Shown: positions 1 to 9,170, counted from the stretch's first letter. The stretch: DNA of 64,000 nucleotides from Bradyrhizobium sp. CSS354 (GCF_029051725.1 NZ_JAACFU010000007.1:124001-188000), one strand, 5' to 3'. Notes: generated by a model from the letters alone, not told the origin. Program-made: numbers and translations.

Positions 1-270
1 GGCGATCCCATGGCTGCCAAGCTCGGCTTCTACGGCGCGGTGGCATTGGCGGCCTTGAAAGCCCTGGTGGCGATCGCGCTGTTCGGTATGGTCGCGATCG
101 GATTCCTGTTCACGCGCCTGACATTCCTCGAGCGTTTGGTCGCGCTAGGTGCCGCGCTGTGCCTGCTCGGCGACTTCCCGTTCAGCGATACCGCGGGTTT
201 CCTGCTCGCCGCGGCGATCGTGCTGTGGCAGTGGCGGCGGCGTCCGCCGGCGCCGGTCGAGGCGGTGTGA
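1..270 (+). CDS. TRAP transporter fused permease, TAXI type (C-terminal end only)
   Basis: The reading frame is open from the first base, so the gene begins outside the window and only about the last 89 residues are seen. They form two or three hydrophobic segments with a short Arg-rich tail (WQWRRRPPAPVEAV), which is how the 4TM/12TM fused permeases of TAXI-type TRAP transporters end. These permeases import organic acids using a periplasmic binding protein and an ion gradient. The next gene is DUF1850, a regular companion of TAXI TRAP systems, and its start overlaps this stop, which supports the call. The internal ATG at 10 is unlikely to be the real start. Substrate is unknown. Confidence 0.7.
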   Translation, partial: GDPMAAKLGFYGAVALAALKALVAIALFGMVAIGFLFTRLTFLERLVALGAALCLLGDFPFSDTAGFLLAAAIVLWQWRRRPPAPVEAV

Positions 271-644
271 GCCTCTGCTTCGTCACAGCCTCAGGCGTGA
301 AGGCGCTGGCGCTGTCCGCGTTCACGCTGGTGTGGACGCATTCGATCGCGAAGGTCGACTGGCAGGAAGACTGGCGCGTCACCCCCGCCGGGCTCGAACT
401 GACGCAGGCCCGCGTCAAGGGCACCGGCCCCGGCATGGAGCCGCCGCCCGAGGCGCGGCTGGTCGGCGGCTGGTTTCAGTGGAGGCCCGCGCGGGCGCCG
501 ATGCCGGAGGTGGTGCTGGGCAATTCGGGCGCGGCTGGCGAATGGCGGCTATGCCATGACGGCAAGTGCCGGACGTTGTCCGAGATTGTCGGTCATCCCA
601 TTGGTGCTAACGTCACAAAGATGAGCGTCTGCAAAGATCCGTAG
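267..644 (+). CDS. DUF1850 family protein (TRAP-associated)
   Basis: This is a protein of about 125 residues. The start is GTG at 267, whose last two bases are shared with the TGA of the permease (GTGTGA), so the two genes are translationally coupled. Features seen are an N-terminal hydrophobic stretch (residues 9-20, with VKALALSAFTLVW), an early HSI motif, and a C-terminal WRLCHDGKCRTLSEI segment with two cysteines. DUF1850 proteins sit beside TAXI TRAP transporters. Their molecular role is not established, so only a transport-accessory role can be inferred. The TAG stop (642-644) falls inside the first arm of a large palindrome. Confidence 0.75.
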   Translation: MSLCFVTASGVKALALSAFTLVWTHSIAKVDWQEDWRVTPAGLELTQARVKGTGPGMEPPPEARLVGGWFQWRPARAPMPEVVLGNSGAAGEWRLCHDGKCRTLSEIVGHPIGANVTKMSVCKDP

Positions 645-709
645 CCCGGATGGTGCGCAGCGCAATCTGGGGAAAGCGACCCCGGATTGCGCTGCGCTCC
701 ATCCGGGCT
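643..709 (+). repeat. Large REP-like palindrome, 25-bp arms
   Basis: The arms at 643-667 and 685-709 are complementary at 24 of 25 positions around a 17-nt loop. They begin with AGCCCGGATGG and contain GCGCAGCGCAATC. The left arm starts inside the stop codon of the DUF1850 gene. This looks like a dispersed repetitive palindrome of the kind common in Bradyrhizobium and Rhodopseudomonas. Without a T-tract it is not a classical terminator, though its RNA would fold stably and could protect the 3' end of the TRAP transcript. Confidence 0.75.
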
Positions 710-737
710 GCAAGAACAACAACACGGGAGGAACGCG

Positions 738-1544
738 ATGGATCGGCTCAAGGGCAAGGTTGCAATGGTGGTGGGCGCCGGCTCGATCGGACCCGGTTGG
801 GGCAACGGCAAGGCCACCGCGGTGACCTTTGCACGCGAGGGCGCGCAGGTGTTTTGCGTCGATCGCAACGGCGCGGCCGCCGAGGAGACCGCGAAGATCA
901 TCACGGACGAAGGCGGCAAGGCGAGAGCGTTCACAGCCGACGTCTCGCATGCGCGCGAGGTCGAGGCGATGGTCGCAGCGTGCCTGAAGGCCTACGGCCG
1001 CATCGACGTACTCGACAATAATGTCGGCATCGCCGAGATGGGCAGCGTCGTCGAAGTGACCGAGGAGAGCTGGGACCGCGTCTTCAGCGTCAACCTCAAG
1101 AGCGCCTATTTCGCCATGAAGCACGTCATCCCTTTGATGGTGAAACAGGGCGGCGGCTCCATCATCAACATCTCCTCGATCGCCTCGATCCGCCACATGG
1201 GCATCTCCTACGTCACCTACGGCACCTCGAAGGCGGCGATGAACCAGATGACGCGCACCACCGCGATCGAATTCGCGCGTCACCATGTCCGCGTCAACGC
1301 GATCCTGCCCGGCCTGATGAAGACGCCGATGGTGGAGCATTCGGCAGGCCTTGCGAACAGCTATGCGAAGGGCGACGTCGAAGCGATGTGGCGCGCCCGC
1401 GACGCGCAAGTGCCGATGGGCCATATGGGCGACGCCTTCGACGTCGCTAACGCCGCGCTGTTCCTGGCCTCAGACGAAGCGAAATATGTGACGGGGATCG
1501 AGTTCGTGGTCGACGGCGGGATCACGTGCAAGGCGGGGGCTTAA
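738..1544 (+). CDS. SDR family NAD(P)-dependent oxidoreductase
   Basis: This is a classical short-chain dehydrogenase of 268 residues. The start is ATG 738, with GGGAGGAA about 6 nt upstream. Visible motifs are a glycine-rich nucleotide loop (VVGAGSIGPG, residues 11-20), an acidic D42 after the second strand that favours NAD(H), NNVG at 94-97, the catalytic serine region NISS at 144-147, and Y161xxxK165. The C-terminal GIEFVVDGGIT is the usual SDR ending. Unusual is the insertion SIGPGWGN in the cofactor loop. The substrate cannot be read from the sequence. The gene stands alone between two palindromic repeats. Confidence 0.88.
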   Translation: MDRLKGKVAMVVGAGSIGPGWGNGKATAVTFAREGAQVFCVDRNGAAAEETAKIITDEGGKARAFTADVSHAREVEAMVAACLKAYGRIDVLDNNVGIAEMGSVVEVTEESWDRVFSVNLKSAYFAMKHVIPLMVKQGGGSIINISSIASIRHMGISYVTYGTSKAAMNQMTRTTAIEFARHHVRVNAILPGLMKTPMVEHSAGLANSYAKGDVEAMWRARDAQVPMGHMGDAFDVANAALFLASDEAKYVTGIEFVVDGGITCKAGA

Positions 1545-1562
1545 AGTACTTCAGTCAGTTCC

Positions 1563-1689
1563 GTCATCCTGAGGCGCGAGCCATGGGGCGCAACGCGCGC
1601 CATGGGGAGCCTCGAAGGATGAGCGGCCACGATGCAGCCGGGCCGTCGCCCTTCGAGGGCCGCTGAAGAAGCGGCCGCCTCAGGGTGAC
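1563..1689. repeat. Intergenic palindromic repeat (GTCATCCTGAGGCG type)
   Basis: The outer arms GTCATCCTGAGGCG (from 1563) and CGCCTCAGGGTGAC (to 1689) are inverted copies with one mismatch. Between them is a further inverted pair around CCATGGGGCGCAACGCGCGCCATGG. The element fills the gap between the convergent SDR gene and the minus-strand membrane protein, the usual place for such repeats in this genus. It may end transcription from both sides. Confidence 0.65.
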
Positions 1690-1705
1690 GGGTACGTGGG
1701 CTTCT

Positions 1706-2476
1706 TTACTGCGCCAGCGCCAGAATCCCGCCGGCGAATGCATGCCACACTGCAGTTGCGCTGACCGGCCAGTTCAGCACCTTCACCGCCAGCAGCGCGA
1801 GCGTGCCGGTGATGTAGACCGGGTGCACGCGGCCCCCGGTGCGCCAGTCGCGCACCATGGCGACGACGAGCAGCAGCGAGGCGACCACGGCCGGCGCGAT
1901 CGTGACCGGCACCGGCGGCGGCCCGGGCGGTCCGGGAGGTGCGAAGAAGGTGAGAAACCAGCGCGCGATCGCGGCATCAAGGATAGAGACCGCCGCGAGC
2001 AGCATCAGACGTTTGTGAATCTCAGGCTTTCGCGTGTTCATGATCGCGAGCACGAATACACCAGCGAAGAACGCGATCCCGCTCATCGGCACGATCGAGA
2101 AGGCGATGCCGGCCTCTTTCTGTCCGAGCGCCGCGGAATGCTGCATCACATGCACGGAGGCAAGGAAACCGAAGATCGTCATCGCGGTCGCGAGCGAAAC
2201 GCCGGCGATGCCGAGCGCACGGTGATTGACCACGCGACCTGAGGCGGCGAGCCAGGTCTGGATCACGAAATAGAGAGACCAGGTGAAGAACAAGAGACCG
2301 TGAAAATGAATAACGGGGCTTGCGGACAGTGTCCGTTGCGCGAGCGGCACAAAATAGGTCGGTGCGAAGCCGAGAAAAGCGGTGGCCGCGCAGGCCATTG
2401 CCATGTGGAGATAGAAATATCGTGCGGGCGACGCATCTCGCGCGCGCACACGACGGTCGTCGATCAGGGTCGTCAT
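1706..2476 (-). CDS. Multi-pass membrane protein of unknown function
   Basis: This protein has 256 residues, with about seven hydrophobic segments spread over most of its length and a short charged N terminus (MTTLIDDRRVRARD). Conserved-looking features are HFHGLLFFTWSLYFV near residue 57, a VNHRALG loop near 85 and HKRLMLLAAVSILDAA near 153. The histidines in these membrane segments could bind haem or metal, but this is not shown. The proline-rich PPGPPGPPPVPV near residue 180 is probably a loop. The start ATG 2476 has only a weak ribosome site. The family is not recognised with certainty. Confidence 0.6.
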   Translation of the reverse strand: MTTLIDDRRVRARDASPARYFYLHMAMACAATAFLGFAPTYFVPLAQRTLSASPVIHFHGLLFFTWSLYFVIQTWLAASGRVVNHRALGIAGVSLATAMTIFGFLASVHVMQHSAALGQKEAGIAFSIVPMSGIAFFAGVFVLAIMNTRKPEIHKRLMLLAAVSILDAAIARWFLTFFAPPGPPGPPPVPVTIAPAVVASLLLVVAMVRDWRTGGRVHPVYITGTLALLAVKVLNWPVSATAVWHAFAGGILALAQ

Positions 2477-2556
2477 CTGGAGTGTGTCTGAAGAGATGGC
2501 GTTTGGTTCAAGCCCCTAACCACCTGTGCAGGGCGCTGGTCGTGTCCAACAGGATT

Positions 2557-4101
2557 TTAACCGCCGGCGCTCAATTCTGCGCGATCGAGCTCTTCCTCAA
2601 TCCGATGGAACGCATCGTCGCCGATCACTTCCTTGGCGCGAAGGTCGAAGATCGACTTTCTCGCGGCCGCGATGCCACGACGGCGCAGCGGGTCGGCGGG
2701 CAGTTCGCCGTTCGTGATGCCGCCATGGGGATCGTCGTCGGCCTGCATCAGGATGGCGCGATATTCGAGCCGCAGGATTTCCGCTTCCTCCGACGGATCG
2801 TCCTCGATCGCGTCGAGCGCCGCGCGATAGGCGACGGCGCGGGCGCGCGCGACCTCGATGCCGACGGGATCGTCGTCCTTGAGGCCGAACGCCAGGATCA
2901 GCGGCCGCAGCGTCAGGCCCTGCACGATTAGCGTGCCGAGCACGACGGCAAACGCCGAGAAGACGATGAAGTCACGATGCGGAAAGCTTTCCGGCAAGGC
3001 AAAGGCGGTGGCGAGGGTGACGAGGCCGCGCATGCCACACCAGGAGATGATGAGGCCGCCCTTGGCCGAGGCGACCTGCTTCGGATCCTTGGCGTGATAG
3101 ATCCCGTGCGCGATCAGCGCGCGCAGCGTCGTGCGGTAGAATGTGATCCAGGCCAGGCGCACCAGGACCACCGTGAGCAGGATCCAGGCCGCGGCCACGC
3201 AATACTCCCAGCGCACGTCCGCATCGAGCCGTGTCCAGATCGGCCGCATCTGCATGCCGATCAGCATGAAGGCGAGCACGTTGAGCACGAACACCATGGT
3301 CTCCCACACCGCATAGGAAGGTACACGCAGCCGCGCAGGCATGCGTGCCCCCGCCGTGCGCGCGATGGTGATGCCGTAGACTACGATGGTGAGGATGCCG
3401 GAGAGCCCGAGATGTTCGGCGGCAATCCAGACCATGAAGGTGGTGGCGAACTGCACGATGATCGCGCTCGGCGCTTCCTTCACGCGTTCCATGAAAAGCG
3501 GGATGATGCGGCCTGCGACCAGGCCCGCGACGACGCTGCCGACCAGCGCCAGCGCCATGGTCGGCGCGATCTGGCTCCATGCCAGATGCTCGGTGGCGAC
3601 CGCGCCGACCGCGATGCGATAGATCAGGAGCGCGGTCGCGTCGTTGAGCAGGCTCTCGCCCTCCAGAACCTTGACCATGCGGTGAGGCAGCTTGACCTGG
3701 CTCAGGATCGCGACCGCGGCGGCCGCGTCTGGCGGGGCCACGATGGCGCCGAGCGCAACCGCGGCGGCCCAGGGCATGTCAGGCATCAGCCGGTGCGCGA
3801 CGTAGGCCACAGCGGCCGTGGTCAGGCCGACGGCGGCGACGACCAGGGTGGCGACCGGAACCCAATTGTTGCGGAGATCGCGCAGCGAGGTGTCGAAGGC
3901 GGCATCGAGCAGGACCGGTGCGACAAAAAGAGCCAGTGCTAGGTCGGGCTCCAGCGTCCAGGACGGGCTCGACGGCACAAACGCAATCAGCGCGCCCCCA
4001 ATCGCGAGAAAGGTCGGGTAGGGGACCTTGATCCGCCGCGCCAGCGCCGATAATGCAACGGCGCCGAGCAGAAGCACAATGATCCATTCGAATGTCGACA
4101 C
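2557..4101 (-). CDS. Na+/H+ antiporter, CPA1 (NhaP-like) family
   Basis: This is a cation/proton exchanger with about 12 membrane segments. Family motifs are IVAPPDAAAAVAI near residue 120 and GESLLNDATALLIY near 150, which carry the acidic residues of the ion site. The cytoplasmic tail of about 100 residues is charged and helical (EDDPSEEAEILRLEYRAIL). The start is taken as GTG 4101 (VSTFEWIIV), 6 nt after GGGG. A longer form from GTG 4134 adds 11 residues without a clear ribosome site. The role would be pH and sodium homeostasis at the inner membrane. It is monocistronic, facing away from the TPR genes. Confidence 0.85.
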   Translation of the reverse strand: MSTFEWIIVLLLGAVALSALARRIKVPYPTFLAIGGALIAFVPSSPSWTLEPDLALALFVAPVLLDAAFDTSLRDLRNNWVPVATLVVAAVGLTTAAVAYVAHRLMPDMPWAAAVALGAIVAPPDAAAAVAILSQVKLPHRMVKVLEGESLLNDATALLIYRIAVGAVATEHLAWSQIAPTMALALVGSVVAGLVAGRIIPLFMERVKEAPSAIIVQFATTFMVWIAAEHLGLSGILTIVVYGITIARTAGARMPARLRVPSYAVWETMVFVLNVLAFMLIGMQMRPIWTRLDADVRWEYCVAAAWILLTVVLVRLAWITFYRTTLRALIAHGIYHAKDPKQVASAKGGLIISWCGMRGLVTLATAFALPESFPHRDFIVFSAFAVVLGTLIVQGLTLRPLILAFGLKDDDPVGIEVARARAVAYRAALDAIEDDPSEEAEILRLEYRAILMQADDDPHGGITNGELPADPLRRRGIAAARKSIFDLRAKEVIGDDAFHRIEEELDRAELSAGG

Positions 4102-4215
4102 GTTGATCCCCGAAACCGATTTGAGCGGCGCCACAAGCTAGCACCAATCCGGCCGTATGATGGATAGTGCGAAGGCAAGACCTCAACCCGGACCTTAACT
4201 CAAGACTTTCCAACT

Positions 4216-4983
4216 GTGGCGAGCATGCGTTCTCTCATTCAATGGTCCGGCGTCGGGTTGCTCTTCGCGCTCTCGTTCGCTGCTGCTCATGCTGCGACCG
4301 GCGGCGAACCGGCCGCGGTCCCGCAGGTCGACATCGCGCCATGCCTCGCGGCTGCCGCAGCCGACGACATCGACAAGGCCGCCACGGCCTGCGCAGCCGT
4401 GATCGACAACGAGAAGATGGCGAAAGGCGACCTGATCAAGGCGCTAACCGCGCGTGGCGGGCTTTATGCGCGGCACGACCAGGTCGACCGCGCGATAGCC
4501 GATGACAGCCGCGCCCTGGAGCTCGATTCCGGTCTCGCCGATGTCTTCAACGCGCGGGGCGAGCTCTGGCTGAGGAAGGGCGACAAGCCGAAGGCGGTGC
4601 AGGATTTCGGCGCGGCATTGAAAATCGATCCGAACCACGAGAAGGCCAAGGCCAATCACAAGGCGATGGCGCGCGAGATCGAGCGGATCGGCGCGCAGAT
4701 GGCGGTCGCGGGCAAGCCCAGTTTCATTTGCAAGGGTGCGCGCCGCCCCGTCGAGAAGGCGATCTGCGCCAACCGCGAGCTCGCCGATCTCGATCGCGAG
4801 GTCTTTGCGGCCAACGCGCGCGTTTTGCGCGAAGCGCGCAATGCAAGCGAAGCGAAGGCGCTTCAACGCGAGCAGGACGATTTCATCGCCCGCCGCAATG
4901 CCGGGTTCGGCCGGCCGGGGTACGATTTGAAGAAGGCGATGCAGGAGCGGCTGCGGCGGCTGAACGGGGCTGACGGGTATTGA
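4216..4983 (+). CDS. Exported TPR protein with C-terminal LprI-like domain
   Basis: This protein has about 255 residues. A signal peptide (LIQWSGVGLLFALSFAAAHA, about residues 6-25) is followed by two or three tetratricopeptide repeats (residues 70-150). The C-terminal region after FICKGARRPVEKAICANRELADLD resembles LprI/DUF1311 lysozyme-inhibitor-like domains, with two cysteines. It is probably periplasmic and binds a protein partner. The start could be GTG 4216 or ATG 4225, and neither has a strong ribosome site. The next gene is a paralogue: both end with a near-identical FGRPGYDLKK segment and QERL..LN tail, so the pair arose by tandem duplication. Confidence 0.75.
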   Translation: MASMRSLIQWSGVGLLFALSFAAAHAATGGEPAAVPQVDIAPCLAAAAADDIDKAATACAAVIDNEKMAKGDLIKALTARGGLYARHDQVDRAIADDSRALELDSGLADVFNARGELWLRKGDKPKAVQDFGAALKIDPNHEKAKANHKAMAREIERIGAQMAVAGKPSFICKGARRPVEKAICANRELADLDREVFAANARVLREARNASEAKALQREQDDFIARRNAGFGRPGYDLKKAMQERLRRLNGADGY

Positions 4984-5112
4984 GGCTCCTCGTGTCCCCG
5001 TAAGGCGGGCGAGCAAGGGAGGGGTCGATACGCCCCTGACACGCCTCGATTTGAACCGATTCTTTGGCCGCGGCGACAATGGTGAAAGCCTGATGTCCCG
5101 GAGTCCTATGCC

Positions 5113-6488
5113 ATGTGCGGCACGCATCCTTCCGCGCAAATGTTCTCGTTTGCAAAAATCTCCTTTCGCTCGCTCCTTCTCAGCGCGGCAATGAGCGTCA
5201 TCCTCGTCGCCCCTTCGTCGGCCGGTGTCGATTGCGTGATGGGGAGCAAGACCGTCCCGGCTGAGCTGATCCCGGCCTGCAGCGCCATCATTGACCAAGC
5301 CTCAAATCCATCCTCCGATCGCGCCGCGGCATTGCTGGTGCGCGCCGACGCCAATGCGCGGACCTCGGGCGGCCTCACGCAGGCGCTGCGAGATATCGAT
5401 CGCGCCATTGCGCTCGATGGCAAAAACGCAAAAACCTGGCGCCTGCGCGGCGATCTCCTCCGGGAGGCCGGCGGCGATCTCAACCGCGCCGCGGCGGACC
5501 TCAGCAAGGCCATCGAGCTCGATCCGCAGGATTCGGAATCTTACGAGCTGCGCGGCGTCGTCTACACCAACCAGCGCCGGCTAGATCGCGCGCTTGCCGA
5601 TTACGACCAGGCGATCAAGCTGAAGCCTGACAAGGCACAGGCTTGGTCCGACCGCGGCGTGACCTATTATCTCGGCGGCGACAACGAGAAGGCGATCCGC
5701 GATCTCAGCGAGGCGTTGCGGCTCGATCCGAACCGGCCGCGCAGCTACACCAATCGTGGCGCCGCCTACAAGAAGCTCGGCCAGCTCGAGAAGTCGGTTG
5801 CCGACGACGGCGAGGCGATCAGGCTCGATCCGAAGGTGCCCGAATATTACGACAATCGCTGGCTGCGATGGGCGAGTACGACAAGGCGATTGCCGATTAC
5901 GATCAGGCGCTGCGGCTGGCGCCGCGGCCGAACTTCTTCACCAACCGCGGCGACTCCTATCACCTCAAGGGTGAGCTTGGCGCGGCGCTGAGCGACTACG
6001 AGGCCGCGCTGAAACTCGATCCGAATTTTGCGCAGACCTACAACAACCGCGCCGTGCTCTACAAGAAGATGGGCGAGCGCAGGAAGGCGCTGGCCGACTA
6101 CGAGACCGCGCTCAAGCTCGATCCCGGCAATGACAACGCCGCCGCCGGCCGGCGCGCTATGATCGCGGAGATCGCGAAATTCGGCGGCGAGCCGCTGCGG
6201 CCGCTCGCAGCGAATTCCGGCAATGGCCCGTCGTTCGATTGTGCCACTGCGAAGCGCGAGGTTGAGAAGGTAATTTGTGCCGATCCACAGCTGGGCGTGC
6301 TCGATCGCCAGATCGCCGAGACCTATGAGCGCGTGCTGAAATCGGCCAGGTCCCGCCCGGCCGGCGACCTCCGTCGCACCCAGCGCGATTTCCTCGCCGC
6401 CCGCAATACCAGTTTCGGCCGCCCGGGCTATGATCTGAAGAAGGTCATGCAGGAGCGGCTGCAGCGGCTGAATGCGATGGATAGCTGA
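5113..6488 (+). pseudogene. Exported TPR-LprI protein, frameshifted paralogue
   Basis: The first frame (5113 to about 5859) codes for a signal peptide (ISFRSLLLSAAMSVILVAPSSAG) and five to six TPR units up to PEYYDNR at residue 249. The next TPR helix (LAAMGEYDKAIADYDQAL) and the whole C-terminal LprI-like domain continue in a different frame to 6488. Counting against the neighbouring repeats (NRGxxYxxxG), four codons are expected between NR and AAMG but only 2 nt are present. A 10-nt loss therefore fits exactly. The intact product would have about 460 residues. The gene is either a recent pseudogene or carries an assembly error. Coding character is otherwise intact, so decay is recent. Confidence 0.75.
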
Positions 6489-6631
6489 GCATTGTTCTTT
6501 TGAGCTTGAACCGCGGCCCGTTCCCGGGAAAATACCCCTCAAACAAGGCCGGTACTTGATCCCTGTCATGGCGGAACGTTTGTCCTGCCACAAGGTCAAG
6601 GCCAGGCGGATAAGGGAACGGGAGCGCGGGA

Positions 6632-8554
6632 ATGAACGTCCGAGGAAACGTCGACGGAAAAAGCCTCTATCACGAGGTTTATACGCGTTCGCTGGCCGAT
6701 CCTGAGGGCTTTTGGGCCGAGGCGGCCAAGGAGATCGACTGGATCGAGCCGCCGAAAAAGATCTTCGATCCCTCGCAGGGCGTCTACGGCCGCTGGTACA
6801 GCGGTGGCGTCGTCAACACCTGCTACAACGCGCTCGACCGCCACGTCGAACGCGGCCGCGCCGACCAGATCGCGCTGATCCATGATTCGCCGCTGGCAAA
6901 TAGCGTCACCAAACTCAGCTACGCCGAACTGCTGGCCGAAGTGCAGGCGCTCGCCGCCATCATGCAGGATTTTGGTGTCGCCAAGGGCGATCGCGTCATC
7001 CTCTATATGCCGATGGTCCCGGAGGCCGTCGTCGCGATGCTCGCCTGCGCGCGCATTGGCGCTGTGCACTCCGTGGTGTTCGGCGGCTTTGCCGCGAAAG
7101 AGCTCGCCACCCGCATCGACGATGCGCAGCCAAAGCTGATCCTGTCGGCGAGCTGCGGCATCGAGCCCGGCCGGATCGTGCAGTACAAGCCGCTGCTCGA
7201 CGAGGCGATTAGGCTTGCGGGCGCAAAGCCGAAGGCCTGCATCGTGCTGCAACGTCCGCAGCTCGTCTGCGCCCTCACGCCCGGCCGCGACTATGATTGG
7301 GCGGGCCTGCGCCGCAAGGCGATGAACGACGGCAAGCAGGCGCCTTGCGTGCCCGTCGCCGCTACCGATCCGCTCTACATCCTCTATACCTCAGGCACGA
7401 CCGGCATTCCCAAGGGCGTCGTGCGCGACAATGGCGGCCATCTCGTCGCGGTGAAATGGTCCATGTTCAACCTCTATGGCGTCAAGCCGGGTGAGGTCTG
7501 GTGGTGCGGCTCCGACATCGGCTGGGTGGTCGGCCACAGCTACATCGTCTACGGCCCGCTGCTGCACGGCGCGACCTCGATCATGTATGAGGGCAAGCCG
7601 GTCGGCACGCCCGATGCCGGCGCGTTCTGGCGCGTGATCAGCGAGCACAAGGCTGTCGCCTTCTTCACTGCGCCGACCGCGTTCCGCGCGATACGGAAAG
7701 AAGATCCGGAAGGAAAATTCATCCGGCAATACGACCTCTCGACGTTCCGCACGCTGTTCCTGGCCGGCGAGCGCGCCGATCCGCCGACGGTGGAATGGGC
7801 GGAGCAGCAGTTGAAAGTGCCTGTCATCGACCATTGGTGGCAGACCGAGACCGGCTGGTGTATCGCCGGCAATCCGGTTGGCTTAGGCCAGCTGCCGGTG
7901 AAGCACGGCTCGCCCACAGTGCCGATGCCGGGCTATCAGGTCGACGTGGTCGACGAAGCGGCAAAGCCGGTCGGTCCGAACACCATGGGCTCGATCGTCA
8001 TCAAGCTTCCGATGCCGCCGGGCTGCCTGCCGACGCTGTGGAATCAGGACGAACGTTTCAAGGAAGCCTATCTCACCGAATTCCCCGGCTACTACAAAAC
8101 GTCTGATGCCGGCTACAAGGACGACGACGGCTATGTCTTCGTCATGGGCCGCACCGACGACATCATCAACGTCGCCGGCCATCGGCTCTCCACCGGCGGC
8201 ATGGAGGAGATCCTGGCTTCGCATCCCGATGTCGCCGAATGCGCCGTGCTCGGCGTCAAGGACGCGATCAAGGGCGAGGTACCCTGCGGCTTCCTGGTGC
8301 TCAAGGCGGGTGTGAAGCGGGCCCCCGCCGAGATCGAGAAGGAGATCATCGCGCTGGTGCGCGACAAGCTCGGTCCCGTTGCCGCGTTCAAGCTCGCCAT
8401 CACCGTCGGCCGCCTGCCCAAGACGCGCTCCGGAAAGATCTTGCGCGGCACCATCAAGAAGATAGCGGATGGTGAAGCTTGGACTATGCCGGCGACGATC
8501 GAGGACCCCAAGGTGCTCGACGAGATCGGCGACGCGCTGAAGGGGCGGGTGTGA
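6632..8554 (+). CDS. prpE: Propionyl-CoA synthetase (acetyl-CoA synthetase family)
   Basis: This protein has 640 residues, full length for PrpE. It activates propionate with ATP and CoA through a propionyl-adenylate, feeding the methylcitrate or methylmalonyl-CoA route. The start ATG 6632 follows GGGAGCGCGGGA. The N-terminal ACAS domain (YHEVYTRSLADPEGFWAEAA) is followed by the AMP-binding loop YTSGTTGIPKG from residue 252, the WWQTETGW adenylate motif near 405, GRTDDIINVAGHRLS near 510, and PKTRSGKILRG near 596, whose lysine (about 602) is the usual acetylation target. Acetyl- and propionyl-CoA synthetases are close relatives. The WCGSDIGWVVGHSYIVYGPL segment favours propionyl. Palindrome 8631-8654 probably ends the transcript. 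Confidence 0.88.
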   Translation: MNVRGNVDGKSLYHEVYTRSLADPEGFWAEAAKEIDWIEPPKKIFDPSQGVYGRWYSGGVVNTCYNALDRHVERGRADQIALIHDSPLANSVTKLSYAELLAEVQALAAIMQDFGVAKGDRVILYMPMVPEAVVAMLACARIGAVHSVVFGGFAAKELATRIDDAQPKLILSASCGIEPGRIVQYKPLLDEAIRLAGAKPKACIVLQRPQLVCALTPGRDYDWAGLRRKAMNDGKQAPCVPVAATDPLYILYTSGTTGIPKGVVRDNGGHLVAVKWSMFNLYGVKPGEVWWCGSDIGWVVGHSYIVYGPLLHGATSIMYEGKPVGTPDAGAFWRVISEHKAVAFFTAPTAFRAIRKEDPEGKFIRQYDLSTFRTLFLAGERADPPTVEWAEQQLKVPVIDHWWQTETGWCIAGNPVGLGQLPVKHGSPTVPMPGYQVDVVDEAAKPVGPNTMGSIVIKLPMPPGCLPTLWNQDERFKEAYLTEFPGYYKTSDAGYKDDDGYVFVMGRTDDIINVAGHRLSTGGMEEILASHPDVAECAVLGVKDAIKGEVPCGFLVLKAGVKRAPAEIEKEIIALVRDKLGPVAAFKLAITVGRLPKTRSGKILRGTIKKIADGEAWTMPATIEDPKVLDEIGDALKGRV

Positions 8555-8630
8555 ATTTGCTTTGCGAGGATAGCCATTGAGGCGCGACGCCGCCTCTCCA
8601 ATCCCGCTGTCATCGCCTGCGCCGGCAGGC

Positions 8631-8654
8631 CATTCCCCGCTTTCGCGGGGAATG
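8631..8654 (+). terminator. Hairpin downstream of prpE
   Basis: This is a perfect 10-bp stem (CATTCCCCGC / GCGGGGAATG) with a TTTC loop, about 80 nt after the prpE stop. There is no strong T-tract, so it may be a repeat-type hairpin rather than a true intrinsic terminator. A hairpin with the same loop and a very similar stem lies between rnhA and the peroxiredoxin gene, which suggests one dispersed family. Confidence 0.5.
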
Positions 8655-8737
8655 ACACTGGTAGCGGGAACGGCGTCCAGGGACTTACATTCTCCTCATT
8701 CCGCGCTAAACAGAGCGGGCCAATAGGGGACCTCGTA

Positions 8738-9007
8738 TTGCCACTCGCCGCTGCGCCGCGCCTGCTTGCAGCTGTGCTGCTCGCCATCATTCTCTCCGCC
8801 TGCTCCGCGCGCTACCAGACGCCGGTGGCGATGGGCGGCGATGATGACGACGCGGTCTGCCAGAGCCGCGGCTATGCGGCCGGCTCACCCGAATACGTGG
8901 CCTGTCGCAAGGACCGCGACGTCCAGCGCAGTGCCGCGACCACCCGCGCCGACCGTCGCCAGCGTGACCTCGGCGAATACATGCTGAACCATCCGGACCG
9001 GCCATGA
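8738..9007 (+). CDS. Small lipoprotein of unknown function
   Basis: This protein has 89 residues and starts at TTG 8738, with AGGGGA about 7 nt upstream. The N terminus is a lipoprotein signal (LLAAVLLAIILSAC) with lipobox LSAC, lipidated at C22. The mature part is polar with an acidic DDDD run, a conserved-looking CQSRGYAAGSPEYVACRKDRD segment with two cysteines that could pair, and an Arg-rich tail. It is probably anchored to a membrane facing the periplasm. The non-ATG start lowers confidence in the exact N terminus but not in the gene. Confidence 0.65.
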   Translation: MPLAAAPRLLAAVLLAIILSACSARYQTPVAMGGDDDDAVCQSRGYAAGSPEYVACRKDRDVQRSAATTRADRRQRDLGEYMLNHPDRP

Positions 9008-9170
9008 TGTAAGCTGCGGCATTATCCTGCCGCGACACATCTGCAACGCCGCAGTCGAATCGCAATCGCATTTGTCCTGATTTGATCGGCATCAAATCCT
9101 TCACCATCGCCTTTCTGCTCTGACGCTGATGTCGCGCAACGAAGCGCGCACATGGCTGAAGGGGAATGCA

